Shown here piece after piece: positions 17,029 to 24,843 of a stretch of DNA of 64,000 nucleotides (positions within the stretch are counted from its first letter, which is position 1; each line of letters begins with the position of its first letter). Both the position numbers and the translations under genes were made by a program. Origin of the DNA: Flavobacteriales bacterium (GTDB lineage: Bacteria; Bacteroidota; Bacteroidia; UBA10329); contig JACJZQ010000012.1 of NCBI GenBank assembly GCA_020635495.1, forward strand, positions 1-64,000, given 5' to 3'. The notes below the pieces were generated by a model. The model was not told the origin of the DNA, did not search any database, and saw only the letters and a list, made by a program, of their open reading frames with translations.

Positions 17029-18447
17029 CTATTGTTCGAAGAAGAAGTCGATAAGGTCATGCAACTTCGCTGCAGAGAAGTCAAGTTCTCCTTCAAAGAA
17101 TGCATCGATAGCCCAGGTGATCTCATCGGCAGAGATGAATCCATCTCCGTTTCTATCAACCTGAGCAAAATCGCCCATTTCCTTTCCAACTTGTCCTTCT
17201 TCAGGTTTTTCGAAGGAGTAGTAGTTTCCAACTTTAGGAAACTCCAAACTTGGATAAGCTTCATAAATGATGTCGTGTGCAACAGCATTGGTGTCCGGTA
17301 GTACGATGAAGTCCGGGTCTATGGTTACACCATTGGCATCTACAAGTGCAGAATCTGCAGAAGTTTCAGCATCTCTGTAATCTGGTACACCATCATTGTC
17401 AGAATCCAACGGACATCCACTCCCATCAACTGGAGCGCCTGCAGGTGTATTTGAACATAGGTCTTCTATGTTGACAACGCCATCACCATCTTCATCTCCT
17501 TGGTCAAGGGCCAAGAAATCGAACGTGTCGAAGATAGATGAGTCCGGTTGCTGTTTTTTAGCTGCAATGTGGTATGCAAAACCTACTGAAGTGTATAGGA
17601 AGTGGTCGGTCTGTTTGCCATTCTTGTAGGCATCCAAGTGGTCACTCAAACTCCAATAGTAAGTGGCACTGATGTCTGCATGGAACTTTCTTCCAAACTT
17701 GTATCGAAGTCCTAGACCGAATGGGAAAGCCAAAGCACCAGTTTGCAATTTGCTTCCGTCAAAAGACTCAGTAACCTTGGTTTCGTACTTATTGTCAATA
17801 TCAAGGTCTCTGAAAGTTCCGAGGTTTTCTGCTGTTTTTGGTCGGTCTGTTACTCGGCCATCATCCCAGTAGTAGTAACGATTGCCATCGGCATCCTTCA
17901 GGTCACTTCGGTGCGTCATGGAAAGGATGTATCCAACACCACCAAACAAATATGGCGACCAGTTTGAAGCCCTGTTAATGAACAGGTTATTGTCTAAGTA
18001 GACATTGATCTTCAGGTCAAGATTCATGATCTCGGTTTCGATGTTTCGGTTTCCGAGGTTCATGTTCTCATCCGTAGATGGAGTTGTACTTCTTTCGGTT
18101 GTGCCCAGCCATCCGTAAAGGAAATTCAAGCTGAATCCCACTGCACTGAAAGTTCTGTGTTCAACACCAGCATTGATACCCCACTTCCAATTGGTAGTGT
18201 TGTACATGTTGAGTCCATCTCTGTAATCATCGTTGAATAGAGAAAGATTTCCTCCTCCTACATAGATGTACGGCAGTTTATTGTCGTAGTAAGGAGGACG
18301 AGGCTTCTTTTCCTTTTTCTCCTTTGGTTCCTTTTCGGTCTTCTCTTTCTTGGCCTTTTTGGCATTTCCTTCCTCATCTGCATCTTGAGCAAAGCTGCCG
18401 AACGAAATGGAGAGAATGAGCAATGAGAGTAAAATTCTAAGCTTCAT
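17029..18447 (-). CDS. Outer-membrane beta-barrel protein with TSP3 repeats and EF-hand tail (first gene of array)
   Basis: A 472-residue exported protein with signal peptide ending FGSFAQ, then a Lys/Glu/Pro linker (about 25-50). The barrel (about 55-295) carries DLKDADGNRYYYWDDG and DIDNKYETKVTESFDG, diverged from the other members but alignable. TSP3 repeats are at about 310-362 (DEDGDGVVNIEDLC, DSDNDGVPDYRDAE). The EF-hand loop DRNGDGFISADE (about 429) is canonical and the C-terminus is LHDLIDFFFEQ. The lysine-rich linker resembles that of the 8148-9962 protein at the other end of the array. A -7-like box lies upstream at 18489-18496. Confidence 0.88.
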   Translation of the reverse strand: MKLRILLSLLILSISFGSFAQDADEEGNAKKAKKEKTEKEPKEKKEKKPRPPYYDNKLPYIYVGGGNLSLFNDDYRDGLNMYNTTNWKWGINAGVEHRTFSAVGFSLNFLYGWLGTTERSTTPSTDENMNLGNRNIETEIMNLDLKINVYLDNNLFINRASNWSPYLFGGVGYILSMTHRSDLKDADGNRYYYWDDGRVTDRPKTAENLGTFRDLDIDNKYETKVTESFDGSKLQTGALAFPFGLGLRYKFGRKFHADISATYYWSLSDHLDAYKNGKQTDHFLYTSVGFAYHIAAKKQQPDSSIFDTFDFLALDQGDEDGDGVVNIEDLCSNTPAGAPVDGSGCPLDSDNDGVPDYRDAETSADSALVDANGVTIDPDFIVLPDTNAVAHDIIYEAYPSLEFPKVGNYYSFEKPEEGQVGKEMGDFAQVDRNGDGFISADEITWAIDAFFEGELDFSAAKLHDLIDFFFEQ

Positions 18448-18488
18448 CCGATAGGTTTTAGGCTTGGTTGGGGCTGTTTAGATGCGCG

Positions 18489-18496
18489 TAAAAATA
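18489..18496 (-). promoter_or_regulatory. Possible -7 box for the outer-membrane array
   Basis: TATTTTTA on the minus strand, 41 bases before the first start codon of the array. It differs from TAnnTTTG only in the last base. Confidence 0.3.
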
Positions 18497-18564
18497 GAAT
18501 AAATCTCAGAATTCACGCTCTCTTAACATTTCGTGCGCCAAGCACAAGGATGTTTAAAGCTTCC

Positions 18565-19275
18565 TTAGAAGTTAGGCTTGATGCTGTATTTGGAGTAGAA
18601 GCTGGTAATATGTCCAACGGCTTCGTCTGCGGTATCAACCAATCGGAACAGATCCAGGTCTGCCGGGTTGATGTTCTTGTTCTCCTCTTGCATTGTTTTC
18701 TTGAGCCAATCCAATAGGCCAGACCAATACTCTTTTTCTACCAGAACGATCGGGAAACGAGCCACTTTTCCAGTCTGTATAAGTGTTAGTGCTTCAAAGA
18801 GTTCATCCATGGTACCAAAACCTCCCGGCAGCACCACAAAACCTTGTGCGTACTTGGTGAACATCAACTTGCGCACAAAGAAGTAATCGAAGTTGATGAG
18901 TTTGTCCATATCGATGTACGGATTGGATTTCTGCTCAAACGGGAGGTCAATATTCAGTCCTACCGATTTGCCGTTGGCCAATCTGGCGCCTTTATTGGCC
19001 GCTTCCATGATTCCAGGACCTCCTCCAGTAATGATACCGAAGCCATTCATAGACAGTTTGTACGCAATGTCTTCTGCCAATTTGTAATGCGGATTGTGCG
19101 GCTCTGTACGGGCAGAGCCGAAGATGGAAACACACGGACCAATTCTGGCCAAGGTTTCAAAACCTTCTACAAACTCGGCCATGATCTTGAATATCTGCCA
19201 AGAATCCTTGCTTTTTATCTCGCTCCAGTCCTTTTGTTCCAAGGCCTGTTCAATGCGCTTTTCGTTCTCTGTCAT
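18565..19275 (-). CDS. LOG-family (TIGR00730) Rossmann-fold hydrolase
   Basis: A 236-residue cytoplasmic protein of the LOG (Lonely Guy) family. It has the two diagnostic motifs GGGPGIMEAANKGA (nucleotide binding) and PGGFGTMDELFEALT (catalytic). Members hydrolyse the N-glycosidic bond of nucleoside 5'-monophosphates, releasing ribose 5-phosphate; some act on cytokinin ribotides, others on AMP or pyrimidine nucleotides. The bacterial substrate is not predictable here. The ATG at 19275 is 44 bases after the uvrA stop, and both genes are on the minus strand, so read-through from uvrA is possible. Confidence 0.9.
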   Translation of the reverse strand: MTENEKRIEQALEQKDWSEIKSKDSWQIFKIMAEFVEGFETLARIGPCVSIFGSARTEPHNPHYKLAEDIAYKLSMNGFGIITGGGPGIMEAANKGARLANGKSVGLNIDLPFEQKSNPYIDMDKLINFDYFFVRKLMFTKYAQGFVVLPGGFGTMDELFEALTLIQTGKVARFPIVLVEKEYWSGLLDWLKKTMQEENKNINPADLDLFRLVDTADEAVGHITSFYSKYSIKPNF

Positions 19276-19319
19276 GGCTGCAATTTGGTAATAAGTAACG
19301 AATGCTGAACTACTTTGTT

Positions 19320-22169
19320 TTACAGCATTCCAAGTGCTTCCAATTCCAATTTCAGGAATTTAGCAGTATGGCCCTTGCCAGATTTGGCCACTTGTTTCGG
19401 AGTACCCTCAACTACAATTTCACCACCGCGTTTACCACCTTCAGGGCCAAGGTCTATGATGTGATCCGCAGAGCGGATAATGTCCAGGTTGTGTTCAATC
19501 ACAAGAACCGTGTTGCCTTTGTCAACCAATCGGTTCAAGACTTCCAGAAGTACCCGCACATCTTCAAAATGAAGTCCAGTTGTTGGTTCATCCAAAATGT
19601 AGAATGTATTTCCAGTGTCACGTTTGGAGAGTTCTGATGCCAGTTTAATGCGTTGTGCTTCGCCACCAGAAAGGGTAGTGGAACTCTGTCCGAGTTTGAT
19701 GTACCCCAGACCAACATCCTGAATGGTCTGAATTTTCTTGAGAATGGAGGGGATGTTCTCGAAGAACTCAACGGCCTCGTCAATGTTCATGTCAAGAACA
19801 TCCGAAATGGATTTTCCCTTGTAACGAACCTCTAGCGTTTCACGGTTGTATCTGTTTCCGTTGCACGTAGTGCATTGAATGTGCACGTCTGGCAAGAAGT
19901 TCATTTCGATGGTTTTCAGGCCTGCACCCTGACATTCTTCGCAACGGCCACCTTTAACGTTGAACGAAAATCTGCCTGGTTTGTAACCTCTGATCTGCGC
20001 TTCAGGAACCATCGTAAAAAGATTCCGAATGTCTGAGAATACGCCTGTGTAAGTTGCCGGATTGCTTCTGGGTGTTCTGCCAATGGGGCTTTGATCAATG
20101 GCAATGACCTTATCAAGGTGTTCAATACCAACCACTTTCTTGTGCGGCATCGGAATCTTTTGCGCCTTGAATATTTCCCGATTCAGAACAGGGTAGAGGG
20201 TCTCATTGATCAGAGTTGATTTGCCACTGCCCGAAACTCCGGTTACGCAGATGAATTTACCGAGCGGGAAAGTGGCATCCACATTTTGCAGATTGTTGCC
20301 ATCAGCGCCTTTTATCACCAAATTCTTGCCGTTGCCTTTTCTGAAAGTGGTCTTTGGCGGAATGAGGAAACTACCGTTCAGGAAAGAGGCCGTGAGGGAA
20401 TCTTTTGCCAACAATTCCTGAGCAGAACCCTGTGCCACTATTTGACCTCCAAGCACACCGGCCTTCGGACCAATGTCAATTACGTGGTCGGCTGCTACCA
20501 TCATATCCTTGTCGTGCTCAACAACAATGACCGAGTTGCCAGAATCGCGCAGTTTCTTCAGTGCATCTATCAACCGTTGATTATCTCTTTGGTGAAGACC
20601 GATGCTCGGCTCATCCAGAATGTAAAGCACCCCGACCAATTGAGAACCGATCTGTGTTGCCAGGCGAATACGCTGCGCCTCTCCTCCAGAAAGTGAGCGG
20701 GCAGGTCTATCCAACGAGAGGTAATCCAATCCTACATCCAACAGGAATTGAATGCGTGTTTGAATCTCCTTGATGATCTCTAAAGCTATGATAGACTGGC
20801 GCTCATCCAGTTCATTCTTCAGCACGCCAAACCAAGACTGCAATTCTTGAAGGTCCAGAGCAGAAATGTCTGCTATGCTTTTGTCCAAGAATTTAAAGTG
20901 AAGCGCTTCCTTTTTCAGCCTTGCACCGTTGCAGGTTGGGCATGTTTTGAGTTGTGTAAAACTGGCCGCCCACTTTTGCAATGCGTTGCTGGAAGCGTCT
21001 TCCGCTTGCCGCGATATGAAATTCACTATCCCCTCAAACGACAGCGAATAGGCAGATGAATTGGAGTTGGCCTCTTTCACCTTGAATACTTCGCTGCTTC
21101 CGTAAAGAATCACATTCAGGGCTTCATCACTGATATCCGAAACGGGTGTTTTCAGCGTGAAATCGTACTTATCACCAATTGCCTCCAACTGTCTGAATAT
21201 CCAGTTTCCTTTTGCTTCGCCAATAGGCGAGATGGCACCACGGGCAATGGATAGCTTCCTATTCGGAATGATCTTATCTACCGAGATCTCAGCAACGGTT
21301 CCTAATCCGTTGCAATTATTGCAAGCACCGTAAGGCGAATTGAACGAGAAAAAGTTCGGTGCGGGTTCATCATAGGCAATGCCCGTTGTTGGACACATTA
21401 ACGCACGACTGAAAAACCGAACCTCTTCCGTTTCATGGTCCATGGTCATCATGGAGCCTTTGCCATGTTTCATGGCTATTTGAACCGAATCTGATAACCG
21501 CTTGGTGCTTTTGTCATCAACTTTCAGTCGGTCTATAACTATCTCAATATCATGGACTTTGTAACGGTCCAATTTGATTTTTGAATCAATGTCCAAAACC
21601 TCGCCATCCACACGTACTTTCTGGAATCCTTGTCTTTGGACCTGCACGAACAACTCACGGTAGTGCCCTTTCCGACCTTTCACAACAGGTGCCAGTATCA
21701 GCACCTTTTTGTCCATCATGTCTTCTCTAATGATCCTGATGATCTCTTCATCAGAATACTTGACCATTTTCTCACCTGTGTTGTAGCTATAGGCAGTTGA
21801 GGCTCGGGCGTAAAGCAGACGCACCAGGTCATAGATCTCGGTAACCGTTCCAACAGTAGAACGCGGACTTCTGTTGGTAGACTTCTGCTCAATGGCAATT
21901 ACAGGGCTCAGTCCGGTAATGTTGTCAACGTCCGGCCGCTCCAGCGTTCCAAGAAATTGCCTTGCGTAAGACGCGAATGTCTCTATGTAACGTCTTTGAC
22001 CTTCAGCATATATCGTGTCAAAAGCAAGAGATGATTTTCCGCTTCCGCTTAGGCCGGTTATCACAACCAGTTTATCGCGCGGAATGCGCACATCAATGTC
22101 TTTCAGGTTATGAACCCGAGCACCGTTTACTTCTAAGAAAGAATCTTCAGCTTGAATTGTTTCACTCAT
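19320..22169 (-). CDS. uvrA: Excinuclease ABC subunit A
   Basis: A 949-residue UvrA, the damage-recognition ATPase of nucleotide excision repair. It has two ABC modules: Walker A TGLSGSGKSSLAFD near residue 38 and TGVSGSGKSTLINE in the second half. Signatures are SLSGGEAQRIRLA and TLSGGEAQRIKLA, and Walker B motifs precede EPSIGLH and EPTTGLH. Both zinc modules are intact (CNNCNGLG region; CEECQGAG with CTTCNGNRYN). The length is standard. The ATG overlaps the end of the upstream lytic transglycosylase gene by 8 bases, with GGAG just ahead of it, so expression is probably coupled. No LexA-type box was recognised. Confidence 0.97.
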   Translation of the reverse strand: MSETIQAEDSFLEVNGARVHNLKDIDVRIPRDKLVVITGLSGSGKSSLAFDTIYAEGQRRYIETFASYARQFLGTLERPDVDNITGLSPVIAIEQKSTNRSPRSTVGTVTEIYDLVRLLYARASTAYSYNTGEKMVKYSDEEIIRIIREDMMDKKVLILAPVVKGRKGHYRELFVQVQRQGFQKVRVDGEVLDIDSKIKLDRYKVHDIEIVIDRLKVDDKSTKRLSDSVQIAMKHGKGSMMTMDHETEEVRFFSRALMCPTTGIAYDEPAPNFFSFNSPYGACNNCNGLGTVAEISVDKIIPNRKLSIARGAISPIGEAKGNWIFRQLEAIGDKYDFTLKTPVSDISDEALNVILYGSSEVFKVKEANSNSSAYSLSFEGIVNFISRQAEDASSNALQKWAASFTQLKTCPTCNGARLKKEALHFKFLDKSIADISALDLQELQSWFGVLKNELDERQSIIALEIIKEIQTRIQFLLDVGLDYLSLDRPARSLSGGEAQRIRLATQIGSQLVGVLYILDEPSIGLHQRDNQRLIDALKKLRDSGNSVIVVEHDKDMMVAADHVIDIGPKAGVLGGQIVAQGSAQELLAKDSLTASFLNGSFLIPPKTTFRKGNGKNLVIKGADGNNLQNVDATFPLGKFICVTGVSGSGKSTLINETLYPVLNREIFKAQKIPMPHKKVVGIEHLDKVIAIDQSPIGRTPRSNPATYTGVFSDIRNLFTMVPEAQIRGYKPGRFSFNVKGGRCEECQGAGLKTIEMNFLPDVHIQCTTCNGNRYNRETLEVRYKGKSISDVLDMNIDEAVEFFENIPSILKKIQTIQDVGLGYIKLGQSSTTLSGGEAQRIKLASELSKRDTGNTFYILDEPTTGLHFEDVRVLLEVLNRLVDKGNTVLVIEHNLDIIRSADHIIDLGPEGGKRGGEIVVEGTPKQVAKSGKGHTAKFLKLELEALGML

Positions 22170-23181
22170 CTCCCTCAGGTATTGAGAGAGATTCTTTCGG
22201 AGCTACCTCATTTGAATCGGGTTCAACCTCGGTAGATTGAAAATCGAAGTACCCGCTCTTTGGGAATTCAATGGTGTATAGCTTTCGCGATTTATTGTTG
22301 AGATGGGTTTCTCTCAACCATGGGTTGAAGATCTTCAGGATCTTGTAATTCACCCCGTGCTGCTCAGCAAAAAGTGCCAGATCGGAAATGGCCGTATCAA
22401 CCTTAACCGTATATGTTTCGGGTGGTAAATACAAGTCCTTGAGTCTGAAATGAAACCCGTACTTGGTCGGGTGTTCCAGGATTTCCTTCGCGGCTATTAT
22501 TCTGAAAACATATCGAGAGGTTTCGGCATTCAATAACAGATCGTAGTAATTGTTCACTTTCTGCCTTTCCAACTGCCGTTCAACCCCATTGATTCCCATG
22601 TTATAGCTGGCGGCCGCTAAGGTCCAATTGCCATATTTATCATGAGCCTCTTTCAAGTATTTGCATGCTGCTTCGGTTGATTTGGCCACATCATAACGCT
22701 CATCAACATTGGAGTTTATCTCAAGGCCATATTCCTGCCCCGTGGTTTTAAGAATCTGCCAGAAACCAGTTGCTCCAGCAGGAGAAACCACATTCATCAA
22801 TCCAGATTCTATCAGGCAGAGATACTTGAAATCGTCCGGTACTCCGTTTTTCTTGAGTATCGGTTCCATTATCGGAAACCATTTACTGGCGCGCTTGTGG
22901 TAAAGTAAGCTGTTGGATTGCCAGTAGGTGTTCACCAGAAGTTCTCTGTCCAAGCGCTCGTAAACATCCATATCGTAAAGAGGAACTTCCTCTTCGCAGA
23001 ATGTAAGGTCTGTTGGGATATTGAGGCTGTAAATTCTGTAATCTTCGTTGAACTTGTGCTGATAGTTCTGGTCTTCAGTTTTATGATCATCACTTGAAAA
23101 CGTGAAGAGCTCATAACCCATCAGAATCACAACTCCAAGAAGAATGCCTGTTAAGGTCTGATATGAAGCTTTTGACATCAT
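22162..23181 (-). CDS. Lytic transglycosylase, SLT domain (GH23-like)
   Basis: A 339-residue envelope enzyme that cleaves peptidoglycan glycan strands non-hydrolytically. The start is taken as the ATG at 23181, which overlaps the upstream stop (ATGA) and is followed by an N-terminal membrane anchor (TGILLGVVILMGYELF). The SLT domain (about 120-240) shows LCLIESGLMNVVSPAGATGFWQ, with the catalytic Glu in IESGL, and the closing AAASYNMGINGVERQ motif. A C-terminal extension ends with acidic residues and no LysM domain was recognised. It sits between a polysaccharide-initiation transferase and uvrA; the link to uvrA looks positional only. Confidence 0.9.
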   Translation of the reverse strand: MMSKASYQTLTGILLGVVILMGYELFTFSSDDHKTEDQNYQHKFNEDYRIYSLNIPTDLTFCEEEVPLYDMDVYERLDRELLVNTYWQSNSLLYHKRASKWFPIMEPILKKNGVPDDFKYLCLIESGLMNVVSPAGATGFWQILKTTGQEYGLEINSNVDERYDVAKSTEAACKYLKEAHDKYGNWTLAAASYNMGINGVERQLERQKVNNYYDLLLNAETSRYVFRIIAAKEILEHPTKYGFHFRLKDLYLPPETYTVKVDTAISDLALFAEQHGVNYKILKIFNPWLRETHLNNKSRKLYTIEFPKSGYFDFQSTEVEPDSNEVAPKESLSIPEGDE

Positions 23182-24269
23182 TTCTCCTTGTGTTTGTTTA
23201 CTCTGGTTATTCCGTAAAGGAACCCGAAGAGCGTTAGGAAGTAGGCCATGAAAATTCCGAAGTGCCAATAATCCCAATTTGAGGCAATTACCTGATCTAT
23301 TATCACAAGAAAAATGACAGAGAGAAACGAAAGACCGAAGAACGAAAGAGCTACCTGCCTATCGCTTAGACCTAAGTACGAAAGATGGTGCGTGGTGTGG
23401 TCTTTTCCACCCACAAACGGAGATTGTCCTTTCAGTAATCGGTTAATGGTCACGGTAGTTGTGTCGATTATAGGCATAATGAATACCAATAACGCCACAA
23501 CAAACTGTTTTGTTTGAATTCTGAAGTTGATCTCGGCATGTCCATTCCATAGATAAAGAATACCGATGGCGGCTAAGAACACACCAAGAAATTGGCTACC
23601 GGTATCTCCCATGTATATCTTGGAGGGATTCCAGTTGTAGTAAAGAAATCCGAGCAATGCGGCCAGCACTCCCAGCATGGTAATGAAGTAAACGCTCATC
23701 ACCTCATCCTTCACAATAAGCATGTAGATAACAGCCAAAATCACAGAAATGGAAACCGAAGTGGTGATGCCATCCATGTTGTCCAGCATGTTGATGGAAT
23801 TCATCAAACCCACCACCCACAAAACTGTGAGCGAATAATCGATAACCGTAATTCCGGATATGTTGATGCTCGTACCAGTTGCAATGAGAATGATGGCACT
23901 GCTGAACTGAGCAAAGAATTTCAAGAATGGCCTTGTATTGTAGGCATCATCTGCCAATCCTACTACAAATCCTAGAGAGCAGGCCGCCATTACTCCCAAG
24001 AAACGAACAATGTCATTGATGTAGGTTACTGCTTCAAATAGGATGGAGTAACAGGCTATTGAGAACAGAAAAAGGATGTAGAATGAAATACCCCCAACTG
24101 CTGGCTTTGAAGTTGAACTCCATCTGACCATGGTCTCATCCTGATTCTTAACCCCAAGGGTTCTTGAAAATTTCAAGAACAGACCATTGATCAAAAAAGA
24201 GAACAGAACGGCACACACCAGAAAACCAGCGTAAATCCATAAAATCTGACCAGAATCTAAGTGAAGCAT
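23178..24269 (-). CDS. MraY/WecA-family undecaprenyl-phosphate glycosyl-1-phosphate transferase
   Basis: A 363-residue protein with about eleven membrane segments, transferring a sugar-1-phosphate from a UDP-sugar to undecaprenyl phosphate. Motifs: PAVGGISFY, VGLADDAYNTRP (the DD Mg2+/prenyl motif), NSINMLDNMDGITTS, KIYMGDTGSQFLG and the cytoplasmic loop GGKDHTTHHLSYLGL. The HTTHHL form is typical of WecA-like rather than MraY enzymes. It probably initiates the glycan built by the downstream-located export genes. It overlaps the lytic transglycosylase gene by 4 bases. The sugar specificity (GlcNAc or another) is not visible. Confidence 0.92.
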   Translation of the reverse strand: MLHLDSGQILWIYAGFLVCAVLFSFLINGLFLKFSRTLGVKNQDETMVRWSSTSKPAVGGISFYILFLFSIACYSILFEAVTYINDIVRFLGVMAACSLGFVVGLADDAYNTRPFLKFFAQFSSAIILIATGTSINISGITVIDYSLTVLWVVGLMNSINMLDNMDGITTSVSISVILAVIYMLIVKDEVMSVYFITMLGVLAALLGFLYYNWNPSKIYMGDTGSQFLGVFLAAIGILYLWNGHAEINFRIQTKQFVVALLVFIMPIIDTTTVTINRLLKGQSPFVGGKDHTTHHLSYLGLSDRQVALSFFGLSFLSVIFLVIIDQVIASNWDYWHFGIFMAYFLTLFGFLYGITRVNKHKEK

Positions 24270-24295
24270 TGGTTGTTTAGCTGAATTCTAAAACA

Positions 24296-24838
24296 TTAAA
24301 ACTGGGTTTCAAAGTCTCTGAAAAGTGGTGCCTTCGCGTCCTTTTCAGAAATAATAGGATTTTCAATATTCCAGTCAATTCCAATGTCCGGGTCATTCCA
24401 AATTATGCTGCCTTCCGACTCGCGGTTGTAAACATCCGTGCAATCGTAATAGAAGAGGGTGTCATCTTCCAAGGTCTTAAAACCATGTGCAAAGCCTTCT
24501 GGAATCCAAAGAGCCAATTTATTCTCATTACTCAACTCCACAGCATAATATTTGCCAAAGGTCTTTGAATTCTTACGCAAGTCAACCGCTACATCCAAAA
24601 CTGCACCATTCAACACACGAATCAACTTGCCTTGAGCATGAGGTGGATTCTGAAAATGAAGACCACGAACTACTCCTTTGCACGACTTGGAGATATTGGT
24701 TTGGACCACGTTTATTTCAAGTCCAAGATCTCTAAGTTTTGAAGCATTGAAAGCTTCAAAAAAATATCCTCTATCATCCGGAAAAACATTCGTTTCAATT
24801 ACGAACAGGTCTTCAAATCCAGTTTCAATCAGCTTCAT
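24296..24838 (-). CDS. rfbC: dTDP-4-dehydrorhamnose 3,5-epimerase
   Basis: A 180-residue cupin enzyme that epimerises dTDP-4-keto-6-deoxyglucose on the way to dTDP-rhamnose. The family sequence is intact: ETNVFPDDRGYFFEAF at the N-terminus, RGLHFQNPPHAQGKLIRV with the catalytic His, and LWIPEGFAHGFKTLED. Full length. It lies immediately after the Wzc-like gene (5 bases) in the polysaccharide locus. No rfbA, rfbB or rfbD genes are in this window, so the rest of the pathway must be elsewhere, or the enzyme serves a related deoxysugar. Confidence 0.93.
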   Translation of the reverse strand: MKLIETGFEDLFVIETNVFPDDRGYFFEAFNASKLRDLGLEINVVQTNISKSCKGVVRGLHFQNPPHAQGKLIRVLNGAVLDVAVDLRKNSKTFGKYYAVELSNENKLALWIPEGFAHGFKTLEDDTLFYYDCTDVYNRESEGSIIWNDPDIGIDWNIENPIISEKDAKAPLFRDFETQF

Positions 24839-24843
24839 TCTAT

